The notes beneath the pieces are model-generated. The model saw only the letters and a list, made by a program, of their open reading frames with translations. It ran no database searches and was not told where the DNA came from. A program made the position numbers and the translations under genes. This document shows, piece by piece, positions 5,599 through 6,755 of a DNA stretch of 6,755 bases. This DNA is from Bryobacteraceae bacterium (GTDB taxonomy: Bacteria > Acidobacteriota > Terriglobia > Bryobacterales > Bryobacteraceae): contig JANXXV010000815.1 of NCBI GenBank assembly GCA_025350445.1, forward strand, positions 1-6,755, read 5' to 3'. Within the stretch, counting starts at the first letter, position 1; every line of letters starts with the position of its first letter.

Positions 5599-6755
5599 TT
5601 AGGTGCGAACGGACCGCGCGCAGGCAATCGCTTCGTCGATTCTTTCCCTGAGTTGCCGGCTGGTAAAAGGCTTTTGAAGAAATCCGGCAAAGCTGTCGTT
5701 GGAAATGAGGGGCATCATCTGTTCTTCCGGATAACCGCTTACCAAAATGATCGGTACATCTTTTCGGATGGCCCTAAGCGCCGGCAACGCTTCATTCCCG
5801 CTCATCACCGGCATGGTCAAATCGAGCACGATCGCGTGAATCGACCGAGGCATGTCGCGGAAAATTTCGACGGCATCCCGTCCGTTCGGCGCCGTCAGCA
5901 CTCGATATCCGTGATTCTCCAGAGCGGATTTAGCAAGCCTGCGGATGGTCTCTTCATCGTCCACCACGAGAACCACGCTCTTCTGCTGGGACCGTTCCGC
6001 CTCCGTGCCGCTGCCAGGCCCTAGAGGAAAGAAAACCTTGAACGTGCTCCCCTTGCCGGAAGCGCTGTAGAGCCGGATAGCTCCTTTGTGGGCCTTCATA
6101 ATTCCCAGCGCAGCCGACAGGCCAAGACCGCGGCCCGTAAACTTAGTGGTAAAAAACGGCTCAAAGATTTTGGCCGCGGTCGCCGCATCCATGCCACAAC
6201 CGTCGTCCCGCACCTCAAGGTAGATATATGCTCCGGGATGAATCGTCGTTCCGTCAACGGCGAGCTGAACATCCACGTCCTTGATCTGCTGCATTCCCGT
6301 GCGAACGACAATCGTCCCGCGAACTTCCCCGATCGCTTCAGAGGCGTTAATGATCAAGTTCATGACCAGTTGCTGGAGCTGATTCCGGTCTCCTTCAATC
6401 GCGGGCAATCCCTTTTCCAATTCCAATCGCACGGTTACAGTTTTAGGAATCGAGGCGCCAATCACCTTGTTAATGTCGGTCACCAGCTCCGACAAATCGA
6501 GAGGAGCAATAATGAATCTGCCCTTGCCCGCATAGGCCAGCAGTTGCATGGTGAGTTCCGCGGCCTTCTCAGCCGATTTCGTCAGATCCTGAAGATATTG
6601 GTAATTGGGATCTGAAACAGTCAGCCCTTCCGCGATCAAACTTGCATTCCCCAAAATGCCGGTCAGCAGGTTATTGAAATCGTGAGCGATGCCTCCGGCC
6701 AGGAGACCGAGGCTCTCCAGCCGCTGGCTTTGACGCTGCCGTTCCAGCACTTTTT
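5599..6755 (-). CDS. Hybrid histidine kinase with C-terminal receiver domain (N-terminus beyond window)
   Basis: The frame is open to the right edge. A GTG at 6750 is an internal valine in a coiled linker (KVLERQRQSQRLESLG), not a convincing start, and the usual sensor part (often PAS domains) would lie outside the window. Numbering from that codon, HisKA has H23 in LAGGIAHDFNNLL, the NtrB/FixL-like group. The ATPase domain has an N box N131/N135 (NLIINASEAI), a G1 box D182-D-G-C-G-M, an F box (IFEPFFTTKF) and a G2 box GRGLGLS at 206-212. After a short linker (about 244-256), the receiver domain spans about 257-378 with D264/D265, phosphoacceptor D310 (VLDLTMPVMSG), S338 and K360 (LQKPF). No transmembrane segment, HPt domain or DNA-binding domain is visible, so phosphate must pass to another protein or the receiver must regulate the kinase itself. 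The TAA at 5599-5601 lies 71 bp before the barrel gene, which has its own promoter. No strong terminator lies between. Confidence 0.9.
   Translation of the reverse strand, partial: KVLERQRQSQRLESLGLLAGGIAHDFNNLLTGILGNASLIAEGLTVSDPNYQYLQDLTKSAEKAAELTMQLLAYAGKGRFIIAPLDLSELVTDINKVIGASIPKTVTVRLELEKGLPAIEGDRNQLQQLVMNLIINASEAIGEVRGTIVVRTGMQQIKDVDVQLAVDGTTIHPGAYIYLEVRDDGCGMDAATAAKIFEPFFTTKFTGRGLGLSAALGIMKAHKGAIRLYSASGKGSTFKVFFPLGPGSGTEAERSQQKSVVLVVDDEETIRRLAKSALENHGYRVLTAPNGRDAVEIFRDMPRSIHAIVLDLTMPVMSGNEALPALRAIRKDVPIILVSGYPEEQMMPLISNDSFAGFLQKPFTSRQLRERIDEAIACARSVRT

Overview
The window looks like chromosomal DNA from a GC-rich Gram-negative bacterium. A TolC-type outer-membrane protein, a second predicted outer-membrane barrel and several Sec signal peptides imply a two-membrane envelope. 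The style of the proteins (a secreted YVTN propeller beside a secreted metallo-beta-lactamase-fold protein, and a CusS-like kinase beside a TolC gene) recalls Acidobacteriota of the Solibacter/Bryobacter kind. That assignment is an impression from protein character, not a search result.

Layout. Positions 1-381 (minus strand) hold the 5' end of a TolC-family efflux gene that runs off the left edge. A 108-bp divergent promoter region follows. Next, on the plus strand, come an OmpR/PhoB-type response regulator (490-1158) and its membrane histidine kinase (1164-2534), 5 bp apart. After a 101-bp promoter region lies a second plus-strand pair: a secreted beta-propeller protein (2636-3643) and a secreted ComEC-like metallo-beta-lactamase-fold protein (3651-4718), 7 bp apart. 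Two minus-strand genes converge on them: an uncharacterised outer-membrane barrel (4727-5527) and, after a 71-bp AT-rich promoter, a hybrid histidine kinase/receiver protein (5599 to the right edge, N-terminus missing).

How the parts may work together. Both non-coding regions that flank the response-regulator/kinase pair carry tandem direct repeats of the form nYTCAGn-N4-nYTCAGn with an 11-bp period. Three copies are seen. Two sit back to back in the efflux/regulator divergent region, one facing each gene. The best copy (CTTCAGC-N4-CTTCAGC) stands in front of the propeller/hydrolase pair. Each is followed after 9-10 bp by a -10-like hexamer, which is the geometry of promoters activated by PhoB-type regulators. 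The simplest reading is one local regulon: the kinase senses an envelope signal, and the regulator controls itself, the TolC-type efflux operon to the left, and the exported propeller/hydrolase pair to the right. This link is inferred from sequence, and the signal and substrates are unknown.

The convergent outer-membrane barrel and hybrid kinase show no such repeat and are probably a separate unit. I saw no tRNA, rRNA, CRISPR array, insertion sequence or phage gene.
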